Shown here one piece after another: positions 43,436-51,930 of a DNA stretch of 64,000 nt. Below the pieces are notes generated by a model. It saw nothing but the letters and a program-made list of their open reading frames with translations. It made no database searches and was not told the DNA's origin. Source of the DNA: Sphingobacterium sp. lm-10. Its GTDB lineage: Bacteria > Bacteroidota > Bacteroidia > Sphingobacteriales > Sphingobacteriaceae. The position numbers and the translations under genes were made by a program. Positions within the stretch are counted from its first letter, which is position 1. Each line of letters begins with the position of its first letter. The stretch spans positions 1,364,001-1,428,000 of the forward strand of contig NZ_JAMJWC010000001.1 of the NCBI RefSeq assembly GCF_023554555.1, given 5' to 3'.

Positions 43436-44779
43436 CCCAGATGGGCCTAACACGAAGCGATTGCGATTTGTGATAATGCCTCGCTTCATAGGCAAATCTG
43501 ATATATCCAAATGGATGGGCTTTCCTGTCAATCGGTCTGCCATCTTGATACCGAAAGGCGATGGCGAATTTTGGTAGTTGGTTTCCTCGGTGAAGAAACA
43601 CAGGGCAGGTTCGATGAACGTGTAGAAACTTTCCTCTGCCGGAAAGTCACCTGCATTGCCTACCATGCCTGCCCAATACAGCGTAGCAACATCTACGGTG
43701 TTATGCCTTGGTTTGCACTCCATCAAAGCGAGCGCACTGCCCGTGTCGTTCTTTAGCTGTTTGAGTTCGTTCGGGTCATCCGACCATGCCATCACATTGA
43801 AATGCGCACGGATGGAGGAAAGCCCGAAGCTGTGCGCTTCGTTCAGATACCTTTCAATCCACTCTTTGTTAATCTGATTGGCACGGCTGTACCTCGCCAG
43901 TGAGTGCATATTCCTTGCGGACTTTTCAAACTTGCGCAGGTTCTCATCGCTGTTGTCCAAAAACAGGTATTGGTTATAGATATGGTTACAGCTAAGGAGC
44001 AAGCCGACCGGAGAGGCAAAGGACAGCAGGCAATCGCTCCTGTCCGTGGACAGCTTTTCATACCTCGTATTTGCCGATACCGTGTTGGGCAAATCGTATG
44101 TATCGGACAGGGTGTGCAGGCACAGCCTTTTGTTGCCGATACGCACGTCCTCGCTTCCCAAAGATATATCCTGCATGGGCGTTCCGGCTTCCCTCGACAG
44201 GGTAAGGTACTGTTCGAGCAATCCCTGTTGGTCGCCTGTGCCGATGATGTCATCTTCGGTCAGGCGTTCCAGTTGCACAAAACCGCTATCATTGACGATG
44301 CGCTCAAACTGTGCCACCGTTTCCATGAACTTTCGGACGGTTTCTTTATCCCTTATTTCTTTCGGGATAAGTACGCCTTTGCAAAGCGAACTAAAGTTGC
44401 TTTGCGCTCGCATCCGCTCTTTGGTCGTCTTGGTCAAAAAGAGATAGCAGTAATGGTTTAAAAAAGGACGTTCGTTGAAATGTTGCTGATAGGACTTTGC
44501 AAGGAAACTCAATCCGTCCTGTGCAATATCCGGCGCATAACTTTCCTTGATGTACCAGTCCTGTTTATGGACAATGGTATAGTCCGGCAGGGTTTTGATA
44601 GCCTTGTGCCACGCCGAGTGTATGGCATCATATTCCGCCGAAGCTACCGTAAACAGTTCCGGCAGGTGTACACGAAAGCAAGCCGTGATGTCCGCATCCT
44701 TTGAAATGATGCAGTTGTGTTCCACCGCCAGTAATGGAAACTTGCTTTCCAACGTTGTGGCTTTTCCTGTATTTCTCAT
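43412..44779 (-). CDS. traG: TraG conjugation ATPase, N-terminal part (interrupted gene)
   Basis: First 448 conserved codons of the TraG (VirB4-like) ATPase that energises conjugation. It runs through CNHIYNQYLFLDNSDEN to RFVLGPSG, exactly the first half of the Walker A motif GPSGSGKS, and then continues in frame into a hairpin insertion and ends at TGA (43412-43414) after GWRAILN. The last eight residues are not native. The gene overlaps the end of traF by 4 bp. Joined to the downstream frame by skipping 50 nt it would give an 835-residue protein, the normal TraG size. Without that the product has no P-loop. Confidence 0.85.
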   Translation of the reverse strand: MRNTGKATTLESKFPLLAVEHNCIISKDADITACFRVHLPELFTVASAEYDAIHSAWHKAIKTLPDYTIVHKQDWYIKESYAPDIAQDGLSFLAKSYQQHFNERPFLNHYCYLFLTKTTKERMRAQSNFSSLCKGVLIPKEIRDKETVRKFMETVAQFERIVNDSGFVQLERLTEDDIIGTGDQQGLLEQYLTLSREAGTPMQDISLGSEDVRIGNKRLCLHTLSDTYDLPNTVSANTRYEKLSTDRSDCLLSFASPVGLLLSCNHIYNQYLFLDNSDENLRKFEKSARNMHSLARYSRANQINKEWIERYLNEAHSFGLSSIRAHFNVMAWSDDPNELKQLKNDTGSALALMECKPRHNTVDVATLYWAGMVGNAGDFPAEESFYTFIEPALCFFTEETNYQNSPSPFGIKMADRLTGKPIHLDISDLPMKRGIITNRNRFVLGPSGGWRAILN

Positions 44780-45108
44780 AAATGACTGGATTTAGAAGTG
44801 AATTTTAAATAGCGGTGTACGGCTCTGCAACAGATGATGTATTTCGGATGCCTTTTCTTTGCCCCGACTTTCATCAATCCGTATTCGCCGTATTTGCCGT
44901 TCAATGCGAATGTTTGCCAAATGATGAGCGATGCACCGCCTGCCCCGATGAACAGGCACACGTAGGAGTTTACGCCTGCCATGTACATAACCATCACGAG
45001 GATAAGCACGCCGAGCAGACCACCTGCGAAGATGAACAGGTACTGTGCTTTCAATCCTTTGAACTCGACCGTTCTGCCGATACCTTTATTGATATTGTAA
45101 TTGCTCAT
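44776..45108 (-). CDS. traF: Conjugative transposon protein TraF (DUF4133)
   Basis: A 110-residue TraF (DUF4133) protein with two adjacent membrane helices (FIFAGGLLGVLILVMVMYMAG and VCLFIGAGGASLIIWQTFAL), VirB3-like. I chose the ATG at 45108 (MSNYNINKGIGRTVEFKG). The stop overlaps the start of traG by 4 bp, so the two are translationally coupled. 11 bp after traE. Confidence 0.86.
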   Translation of the reverse strand: MSNYNINKGIGRTVEFKGLKAQYLFIFAGGLLGVLILVMVMYMAGVNSYVCLFIGAGGASLIIWQTFALNGKYGEYGLMKVGAKKRHPKYIICCRAVHRYLKFTSKSSHL

Positions 45109-45119
45109 AATACGCCAGC

Positions 45120-45425
45120 TTAAAGGAAGAATGAGCGGAGAATGGTCGCCGCTACGATTAGGAAGATACAAGCCCCAAACCACGATGCCGCAGTCTTGCT
45201 TGTATCGGGGTCTCCGCTACTAAATTTGTTGTACACCTTTACGCCTCCGATTAACCCGACCACAGCCCCAATCGCATAGATTAATTGGGTTGCAGGGTCG
45301 AAGTAACTCGTTACCATCTGCGTGGCTTCGGTGATACCTGCCGAGCCGTTGCCCTGTGCGAACACGCCGAATGCCGACAGGAGCGCAACGCCTGTCAGCA
45401 ACACTTTTTTGCTTTGTTTTTCCAT
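45120..45425 (-). CDS. traE: Conjugative transposon protein TraE (DUF4134)
   Basis: A 101-residue TraE (DUF4134), pilin-like (VirB2 analogue): signal peptide (to about AQG), then two membrane helices with G/A-rich ends (LIYAIGAVVGLIGGVKVYNKF, and WFGACIFLIVAATILRSFFL). In the standard operon traD is directly upstream; here a 3.2-kb divergent XRE/PHP-ATPase module separates them, so traE must now use another promoter. Confidence 0.88.
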   Translation of the reverse strand: MEKQSKKVLLTGVALLSAFGVFAQGNGSAGITEATQMVTSYFDPATQLIYAIGAVVGLIGGVKVYNKFSSGDPDTSKTAASWFGACIFLIVAATILRSFFL

Positions 45426-45570
45426 GATTTAACTGAATTAAATTGTTACTACTTTCCCACCTCGTGCGGGCTTTCGCAACAAAAGTCTTATAGAAATCGA
45501 AGCGTTATGGGAAAGTGGAAATCCGTGGAATTAATTGGCAGTGAGTGGCGTTTATTAATAATTCACCTGC

Positions 45571-45620
45571 TTGTTTATTAGCCAATATTTCTTAAATTTG
45601 ATTTATTTAGACAAGTCTTA
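45571..45620 (+). promoter_or_regulatory. Promoter and possible operator of the XRE/PHP-ATPase module
   Basis: TTG (45571-45573), 19 bp, TAAATTTG (45593-45600) is a full Bacteroidota promoter match. Just downstream (about 45608-45620) lies the inverted repeat TAGAC-AA-GTCTTA, well placed as an operator for the XRE regulator encoded 12 bp further on. Confidence 0.6.
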
Positions 45621-45631
45621 AAAATTCAATC

Positions 45632-45922
45632 ATGACTTTAGGTAAATACATAAAAGAATTACGGGAAGAAAAAGGGTTATTTATAAGAGAAATTGGGGCA
45701 TACTTAGAACTGGATAATGCTTTTATTAGTAAGGTTGAGAATGAAGAAAAGCTATTGCCGAAAAAACATTTGGAAAGGCTTGCTGAATTTTTGGAAGTAC
45801 CATTAAATGAATTATTGGTTTTGTGGCTCTCTGACAAAATACGAGGGATTATAGACGACAAAGAAAATGGTATAAAAGCATTAAAAATTGTGCTGAAGGA
45901 TTTAAAAAGAAAACCGTTATAA
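45632..45922 (+). CDS. XRE-family helix-turn-helix regulator
   Basis: A 96-residue DNA-binding protein with an N-terminal XRE helix-turn-helix (KYIKELREEKGLFIREIGAYLELDNAFISKVENEEKLLP), clear for the family; the tail is a short helix. It starts 45 bp before the PHP-ATPase gene on the same strand and very likely controls the module, in the manner of regulators that keep defence genes quiet. The AT-rich codon use matches the ATPase gene, not the tra genes. Confidence 0.86.
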   Translation: MTLGKYIKELREEKGLFIREIGAYLELDNAFISKVENEEKLLPKKHLERLAEFLEVPLNELLVLWLSDKIRGIIDDKENGIKALKIVLKDLKRKPL

Positions 45923-45967
45923 CTTCAGCACTACCAACAACAAATACTGTATCAAAAAATTAAAGTT

Positions 45968-48619
45968 ATGAGTAATATAGGTTCTTTTTGGGGTAAGTGG
46001 GATTTACATTTACATAGTCCATACACAAATATGAATTGTCAATATAATTGTGGAGTTGACGTATTTTGCAAGACTATTAAAGACAAAGATTTAAAAGTAA
46101 TTGGCTTAACCAACTATTTTATCATTCACGAAAATGAATATAACGAGATTGTAGCAGAATTGGGAAGTGACGTATATGTCATTCCAAACATTGAGTTTAG
46201 AACAAATGATATTAACGGTAGTGGGGAGTACATAAATATACACGTACTATTCAATCCTGAAACTATTTCCATTAAGGCTATAAACGAAACTTTAGCCAGA
46301 ATTGAGTTAAATAATATTGCATCTTCGACATCTGTTTATTGTAACTATGATAGTATAAATTCAATTGGTTTCGATAAAGTGACCATTTCTATTGACACTT
46401 TAATATCTCAATTAAAAAAAGACTTCAACAGCTCGGATTATTTAGTTGTTGGCGTACCCAATGGTTATGGTGGTTTTCATCCAAGTAGTAAGCCAAGAAG
46501 TGTTGAATTGGCTAAAAAGTTAGACGAACTTTCACATATTATGTTTGGTCGAAAAGAAGATACCGCATTCTTTTTGAGTACAGATAACGATAGAGCTAAT
46601 CTTGGGTTTAAGCCGAAACCAAATGTAGTGTGTAGTGATGCACATTCTATTGGCAATATTGGGGGTAAAACAACTTGGATAAAAAGTGAACCTATATTCG
46701 AGGGGCTGAAACAGATTTTATTTGAGCCAAAATATAGAATTGATAATAACGATGCAATTAGGAAACCTTATAGAACAATTGACAGTATCAAATTTAATCT
46801 TCCCAAAACTACTGTACTTAAAAATTTACAGACAAATACAGAGCAAGAATTTTGTTTGACCGAACTAAAAGAAGAAATATTTTTTAGTCCCTATTTCACT
46901 TGTATTATTGGCGGTCGTGGTGCAGGGAAAAGCACAATCATAAATCTTATAGCAGAACGGTTGGGCGAAAAAACAGAATTTTTCGAAAACAATAAAATAT
47001 CAGTTGACGGAAAAGACATTCTTAAAAACAACACTGAAGAATACGTTACGATTTCGGGGACAAATGAAATAGAATTTATTAGTCAGGGCAAAGTGGAAGA
47101 ACTTTCATCAGGCAACAAACTCACAGATTTAATTTTCAACGAACGTATTAAAGCAGTTGTAAGTGACTATTTAGAAAAAGAAAAAATACTTAGTTCAAAA
47201 CTTCAACTGATAGATGATAGCGTTAAAATAATATCAGATATTGTATCATTAAGAACGGATTTAGAACAAAGGAAAACATCTTTAGAAAACGATAAAAAAA
47301 TTGTTTCTTCAATAGAGAATGAGAAATATAAAGAACTATCACAAAAAGTAAATGAAGTAACTGCCGAAATTGAAAAAATAAGCCAAAATAAAGAGTTGTA
47401 TCATGATTTCTTTTCACAACTAACAGAATTGTGCTTGTCAATAGACATGAACAATAATACTGATGAATATGGACAAAGATTGGTTGATATAATAAACCAC
47501 ATTGATGCTATTGATGAAATAACACGTTTTAGTGATGAACAAGGAATAGGCTATAAAACAACCCTAAAAGCTTTTCCAAACACAGATAAAGTTTTGGAAG
47601 ATAAAAAAGCAGAGTTGGCATCATTAAAGCAACAAATCGTGGATTATTTTACTTCAATAGGGAGTACACCGGACAGTATTGCCGATGTAGATAGAGCTAC
47701 TTCAAATATCGCAACCGTAACAAATGAAATAGCAGAACTCAATAAAAAGATACTCTCAAAAAAAGAGCAATTACAAAAACATAACGAGCAGACTTCGGAT
47801 ATAAAAGAAATAGTCCAACAATGTGTGGAAATCATTAATACACGTCTTGAAGCTATAAATAACGACTTGGATATTACTAACGACAATGTAGAAAAGATTA
47901 GTTTTAAATACGACTTTCATAATGAAAAGTATAGAGATAGATTAAACCAAGCTTTTAAAAATCATTTTCAGTCATATCACAAAGCCAGTTTATCTTGGGA
48001 TAATATTTACTGGTGTTTAAGCCAAATAGAACCTAATGAAGACCTTTTAAACCTAACTTATGAACAGTTTATAGAACAACTTAATAAAAAGCAGATTGAT
48101 AGAAATTCGCTTTATGGCAGAGTGTTTTATGAAATATTTGAGAAGAAATCAAACTTTGCAATTTATAAGCAATTAATAAGGCTGAACCTCTACAACATTT
48201 CTGAAAATGTACAAATAATAGGTTTCTATGGTAAATCCCCTTTAACATCTTGTTCTTTCGGTCAAAGATGTACCGCAGTTGTTGTAACTTTGCTTATGAC
48301 AGGTGTTAAACCATTACTAATTGATGAACCAGAAGCACATTTAGATAATAGATTGATTGCGGAATATTTAGTTGATTTGATTAAAGAAAAGAAAAATGAA
48401 AGACAGATAATTTTTGCTACACACAATGCCAATTTTGTAGTAAATGGAGATGCTGAGCTTATCCATATTTTGGAAATACCAAAGGAAAAAGTCTTTACAG
48501 AAATCATATCAACTACCATAGAGAACCTTGCTCATAGAAAAAGTTTACTTAAATTGGAGGGAGGAGAAGAAGCTTTTAAGAAGCGAGACAGAAAATTACT
48601 CTCAGGATTTGCTTTGTAA
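45968..48619 (+). CDS. PHP-domain and SMC-like ATPase protein (TrlF-like)
   Basis: An 883-residue protein with an N-terminal PHP phosphoesterase domain (WDLHLHSPY with H14/H16, and the metal residues SDAHS near 222) and a C-terminal ABC/SMC-type ATPase: Walker A GGRGAGKST (about 315-323), coiled coil (about 390-610), signature region, Walker B LLIDEPEAHLDN (about 780) and a final ATHNANF loop. This fits the TrlF family, ATPases implicated in anti-phage defence by family knowledge; the trigger is unknown. Inserted between traD and traE with its own XRE regulator and opposite to the tra operon. Confidence 0.85.
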   Translation: MSNIGSFWGKWDLHLHSPYTNMNCQYNCGVDVFCKTIKDKDLKVIGLTNYFIIHENEYNEIVAELGSDVYVIPNIEFRTNDINGSGEYINIHVLFNPETISIKAINETLARIELNNIASSTSVYCNYDSINSIGFDKVTISIDTLISQLKKDFNSSDYLVVGVPNGYGGFHPSSKPRSVELAKKLDELSHIMFGRKEDTAFFLSTDNDRANLGFKPKPNVVCSDAHSIGNIGGKTTWIKSEPIFEGLKQILFEPKYRIDNNDAIRKPYRTIDSIKFNLPKTTVLKNLQTNTEQEFCLTELKEEIFFSPYFTCIIGGRGAGKSTIINLIAERLGEKTEFFENNKISVDGKDILKNNTEEYVTISGTNEIEFISQGKVEELSSGNKLTDLIFNERIKAVVSDYLEKEKILSSKLQLIDDSVKIISDIVSLRTDLEQRKTSLENDKKIVSSIENEKYKELSQKVNEVTAEIEKISQNKELYHDFFSQLTELCLSIDMNNNTDEYGQRLVDIINHIDAIDEITRFSDEQGIGYKTTLKAFPNTDKVLEDKKAELASLKQQIVDYFTSIGSTPDSIADVDRATSNIATVTNEIAELNKKILSKKEQLQKHNEQTSDIKEIVQQCVEIINTRLEAINNDLDITNDNVEKISFKYDFHNEKYRDRLNQAFKNHFQSYHKASLSWDNIYWCLSQIEPNEDLLNLTYEQFIEQLNKKQIDRNSLYGRVFYEIFEKKSNFAIYKQLIRLNLYNISENVQIIGFYGKSPLTSCSFGQRCTAVVVTLLMTGVKPLLIDEPEAHLDNRLIAEYLVDLIKEKKNERQIIFATHNANFVVNGDAELIHILEIPKEKVFTEIISTTIENLAHRKSLLKLEGGEEAFKKRDRKLLSGFAL

Positions 48620-48628
48620 TATGAAATA

Positions 48629-48662
48629 CATTGGGGAGTTTGCTTACACAAACTCCCCAATG
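48629..48662. terminator. 14-bp perfect hairpin between the PHP-ATPase gene and traD
   Basis: 48629-48642 pairs perfectly with 48649-48662 around a 6-nt loop. The traD stop codon (48644-48646) lies in the loop, so the last traD codons form one arm. It could end both converging transcripts; there is no strong U-tract on either strand. Confidence 0.5.
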
Positions 48663-49282
48663 TCGAAATCCTCAAAATCACTTTTCCGCAAATCGGGAGA
48701 ACTGAAATCCGTTCCGGCGGAGAGGCTCTTGTCCAACAACTCTGCAATCTTCCGTGAAGCCCCATCCATTGAGTTTTCGAGCAGACTTAACAATTCCGTT
48801 CCCTGTAATCGCTGAACTATATCCACCGCTTTCTGTTGCTGGGCAGGTTCAAGTGTATCTTGCTCCAACCATGCCCCCACGGTCGTCAGTTCATCAAAGG
48901 TAACCCCTGTGGCAAACTCATTGTCGCTGTCCTCAAACCCGTACTCATCCCATTCGTCTTCCTCATTTTCAAAATCGGACATACTCCCGAAAACTTCATC
49001 CGGCTCTCCCTCTATCTGCGGATTTTCCAATCCAAAACCTATCCCATAGGTTTCTGTACCAAAATTATCAGCTATCCCGTCACGTTCGCCCGATTGTCTC
49101 TTTGTGGCATCCGGTGGCAAGGTGTGGCGTTCCACAGGCTTGGGAAGCCCCATAATATCCGGCAGGTCGGGGCTTTTCTTTTCCGGCTTTATTTCCCTGC
49201 GGACGTTCTTATGGATGACCACCTTATCTTTCAGCAAAAGGATAATGACGATGATAAGGCATATTACAATCAATGTTTCCAT
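48644..49282 (-). CDS. traD: Conjugative transposon protein TraD
   Basis: A 212-residue TraD of the Bacteroidota conjugation system. The start METLIVICLIIVIILLLKD is a membrane anchor; the rest is a charged, acidic cytoplasmic tail (many E/D, for example MSDFENEEDEWDEYGFEDSD) ending in a helical region. 2 bp after traC. Function in transfer unknown. Confidence 0.75.
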   Translation of the reverse strand: METLIVICLIIVIILLLKDKVVIHKNVRREIKPEKKSPDLPDIMGLPKPVERHTLPPDATKRQSGERDGIADNFGTETYGIGFGLENPQIEGEPDEVFGSMSDFENEEDEWDEYGFEDSDNEFATGVTFDELTTVGAWLEQDTLEPAQQQKAVDIVQRLQGTELLSLLENSMDGASRKIAELLDKSLSAGTDFSSPDLRKSDFEDFDIGEFV

Positions 49283-49284
49283 AG

Positions 49285-49560
49285 CTATAATATTGGCTTT
49301 TGGTTTCGGGCATGGATTGTATTTATTTCCTCGCCGAAATCCTCAAAGTGGTGTTTCAATACACTGTGCAGGTAATCGGTAAGCGTAATTTCTCCCTCTC
49401 CGATAATACAGACGATGCGGGATAATTTCTTGTGGAAGTCGGGGCAGATGTACACTGACTTTCCGCACCTTGCGACAACTCCGGTCGGTCTTAAAAAAAC
49501 CGACTTATATCGGGCTATGCGCAGTACCTTTTTAGGTTGGTTTTGCTGTTGCTTTTTCAT
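49285..49560 (-). CDS. traC: DUF3408 protein, TraC-like
   Basis: A 91-residue basic protein of the DUF3408 group found beside traA in Bacteroidota ICEs, with a ribbon-helix-helix-like core (SVYICPDFHKKLSRIVCIIGEGEITLTDYLHSVLKHHFEDF) close to the DUF3408 pattern of the next protein. Probably DNA-binding. Starts 11 bp after traB. The letter assignment B versus C is by order. Confidence 0.72.
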   Translation of the reverse strand: MKKQQQNQPKKVLRIARYKSVFLRPTGVVARCGKSVYICPDFHKKLSRIVCIIGEGEITLTDYLHSVLKHHFEDFGEEINTIHARNQKPIL

Positions 49561-49571
49561 AATCGAATATT

Positions 49572-49994
49572 TTAAAAAATGGGTTTAAACTTATTGTTGA
49601 AATCATCGGTAATGGCTTTCTCGAACTGTTCAAAATGATGTTCGAGAATATTGTCCAAATAAGCGTACAGAGGTATTTTATCCTCGCCGATAACCTGCAC
49701 GATACGGGAAAGCCGTTCGTGGTATTCCTGCCGGATGTAGATGCTCTTATCACCACGGCGTGTCATGGTATGGCTGTTGAGGAAACGCTCGCCATAGCCC
49801 GTATCAGAAGCCCTCTTTTGTCGGGTGCGCTCTTTGGCTACGGGCTTTTCCGTTGACGTTTCATTTGTCGGCTCTGCGCTTGGCTCTTGCGGTGCTACTG
49901 CCTGTTGGGGCTTCTTTGTTTCGCCTGCCATGATGGACATGAGATACGCCTCGTCAATCGGAGCATTCGGCTTTTTCTTATTTTCATTTTCCAT
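49572..49994 (-). CDS. traB: DUF3408 protein, TraB-like
   Basis: A 140-residue DUF3408 protein with a disordered, K/E/P-rich N-terminus and a C-terminal domain (SIYIRQEYHERLSRIVQVIGEDKIPLYAYLDNILEHHFEQF) that parallels the TraC-like protein, so the two derive from a gene duplication. 11 bp before traC, 5 bp after traA. Role in conjugation unknown; DNA binding is likely. Confidence 0.75.
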   Translation of the reverse strand: MENENKKKPNAPIDEAYLMSIMAGETKKPQQAVAPQEPSAEPTNETSTEKPVAKERTRQKRASDTGYGERFLNSHTMTRRGDKSIYIRQEYHERLSRIVQVIGEDKIPLYAYLDNILEHHFEQFEKAITDDFNNKFKPIF

Positions 49995-49999
49995 AGCGG

Positions 50000-50767
50000 T
50001 TACAGTTTGACGGTTCTTAGAAATTCACTGATGAACAAGTCCAAGCCGGAGGCTTTCATCAATCTTTTGTCGGGGGGCAATAGCGTGGAGCGGAAGACAG
50101 TTTTTGCCGTTGTCTCGCTTTCCTTGCGGAAGCGTTTGCTATCGGCAATGCGTGTTTCCATTGCTTGCAGTCCGACCTCGTTAATGACGTTGCCGTAGAT
50201 TTCGTACAGTTGCGATTTTTCCCTGCCATCGACCATGTTCCAAAACAGCCGTATGGTTTCGATGGAGGTCTGACCTTGTTTCATAAGGACATTGGTCAGC
50301 ACATCGGTAAAGCTCAATGTGCTTTCCATGACTACACGGTCTGCCGTGATGGGCGAAAAGATGTGGTGCATTCCTGCCAGTGTGTTCAGCAAGCCCGAAG
50401 TGTTCACCGTTCCGGTCAAATCAAAGAAAACCACATCCACGGGAACGGTCGAGGACTGTATGAATGCTTCCGCATCCGTTAGGGCATTGTCAGCCTTGCT
50501 TTGCAGTACCGGATAGGCTTTCTTGTTGATGGTGGAAAATTGGCGGTGTGCCAGTTTTTTCAGCACCTCGTTCTGCATGACCGCTTTCAAATCCCGTTCC
50601 CTCATCTGACAGATGCTGTGCTGTGGATAATCACAGTCAAAGACGGCTACATTATAACCCATTTGGTAATGGAGTATGCTTGCCGTAACCGTTGTAAACG
50701 TGCTTTTCCCAACGCCCCCTTTTTGGCTTGAAAAAGCAATAAATTTTGTCCTGTTTGTTGCTTCCAT
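50000..50767 (-). CDS. traA: ParA-family ATPase TraA
   Basis: A 255-residue ParA/MinD-like ATPase. The deviant Walker A SQKGGVGKST stands near the N-terminus, with the conserved aspartate of the CDYPQHS segment and a later FDLTG. In this ICE family it is the first tra gene; it may help position or mobilise the transfer complex. Downstream genes traB, traC, traD follow within 20 bp each. First gene of the operon, so the promoter lies in the gap that holds the likely oriT. Confidence 0.88.
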   Translation of the reverse strand: MEATNRTKFIAFSSQKGGVGKSTFTTVTASILHYQMGYNVAVFDCDYPQHSICQMRERDLKAVMQNEVLKKLAHRQFSTINKKAYPVLQSKADNALTDAEAFIQSSTVPVDVVFFDLTGTVNTSGLLNTLAGMHHIFSPITADRVVMESTLSFTDVLTNVLMKQGQTSIETIRLFWNMVDGREKSQLYEIYGNVINEVGLQAMETRIADSKRFRKESETTAKTVFRSTLLPPDKRLMKASGLDLFISEFLRTVKL

Positions 50768-51211
50768 TTCTATTCTATTTTTAAGTTTCTATTTCCGTGG
50801 ACTGCCTGCCGTCCTGCATGGAACAGGGCTGTCATCCCTGCATACTGTCCGGCAGTCTTGATACAATCCCGTCTGTCGGGCTTGCCATCGTTCGTTCAAT
50901 CAGCCGTGCCGTCATTCCGGCTTTCACACGGGCAAGACCGATGGCTTACCTGTCGTCCTGTCTGTTGGAATGGCTACCGGATAGTTTTCATGCCGTCCGG
51001 TATTCGTGCCTGCCGAGCGGAACGCCGTCATGTGTTCCGGCATTCCTGCGCTCCGTCTTTCACAACTGCCATCTGGAGCGGATGCCTGCAAACAGGCTTG
51101 CGTGACTGATAGCGCAAAGAAGCAGGTTATTCCGCTCCATTGATTTAAAGCGGTAATCCACGGCATTTTTTGGCAATGTTTGGTCGTGGCGGATAGGTCA
51201 ATGCTTTGAAA
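50768..51211. other. Noncoding gap between traA and the oriT region
   Basis: About 440 bp, GC-richer than its cargo neighbours, dense in CCG/GGC. Open frames on both strands have low quality and are discarded. No terminator or promoter is recognisable, though the traA promoter should be at its left end. Several short CCGG-rich repeats (for example ATGCCGTCCGGTATTCGTGCC and its relatives) recur without a clear unit. Confidence 0.4.
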
Positions 51212-51423
51212 AAGCTACCCTTACTTTGTAAGGGCTTAAATGCAAAGGGTGAATGGATAAATCATTGGAGAATGGAAGTTATGGGCGGAACGGCGCAAAG
51301 CCGTTTTTTTCCGCTTTACCCAATCCGCATCCGCCGATAGGCGGACGGATTTTCTGTTCACCCGAACAGAGCAAGTTATGTTTTGAGGCACTCGAAACCC
51401 GTTTCGTGCCTCAAAACCACTTG
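51212..51423. other. Likely origin of transfer (oriT)
   Basis: Four inverted repeats lie directly before mobA: CCCTTAC/GTAAGGG (51218-51234), AATCCG-CCGCC with GGCGG-CGGATT (51322-51351), TCTGTTC/GAACAGA (51353-51370), and a large one at 51372-51423 whose arms are CAAGT..GTTTTGAGGCAC and GTGCCTCAAAAC..ACTTG. Such a set, beside relaxase genes mobA/mobB, is the usual form of an oriT. The nick site itself cannot be located by eye. Confidence 0.6.
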
Positions 51424-51491
51424 CCCTTGCAGGGAGCTTTAAAACACCCTCCGAAGTCGGGGTTTTGTTGAATATTAAAATGGATTTTATA

Positions 51492-51929
51492 ATGAATGGA
51501 AAAGAGAAAAAGGAACAGAACAAAGGTGGGCGCAAGCCTAAAGCAAACCGAAGCATCCACCGTTATGTATTTCGTCTTACGGACGAAGAAAATGCCAAAT
51601 TCCTTACATTTTTCGAGCAATCGGGAATGAAAGTAATGGCACATTTTATTACAGCCTGCATCTTTCAGAAGCCAGTCAAGACCGTAAAAATTGATATGGA
51701 TGCAGTCGATTTTCATACGAGGCTAACCAATTTTTACAGTCAGTTCAGAGCGGTTGGCGTGAATTACAACCAAATCGTGAAGATACTTTACCGCAATTTC
51801 TCGGAGAAAAAGGCATCGGCTTACCTCTTTAAACTGGAAAAGCAGACGGCAGAAATGGCGGACTTGTGCCGGAAAGTGATTGAGCTAACACAGGAATTTG
51901 AAAAAGAACACCTGCAAAAACACAAGTAA
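51492..51929 (+). CDS. mobA: Mobilisation accessory protein MobA
   Basis: A 145-residue basic protein with a ribbon-helix-helix-like N-terminal part (GGRKPKANRSIHRYVFRLTDEENAKFLTFFEQSGM). In Bacteroidota ICEs such a protein binds oriT and recruits the relaxase. I chose the ATG at 51492; a near-identical alternative is 51480. The relaxase gene begins 1 bp after its stop codon. Confidence 0.82.
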   Translation: MNGKEKKEQNKGGRKPKANRSIHRYVFRLTDEENAKFLTFFEQSGMKVMAHFITACIFQKPVKTVKIDMDAVDFHTRLTNFYSQFRAVGVNYNQIVKILYRNFSEKKASAYLFKLEKQTAEMADLCRKVIELTQEFEKEHLQKHK

Positions 51930-51930
51930 T

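Noticed and set aside
43412..44779. TraG split as two normal, separately functional genes
   Set aside because: The break falls inside the P-loop, the downstream start is a TTG without a ribosome site and its P-loop lacks the first glycine, so the interrupted-gene reading is stronger.
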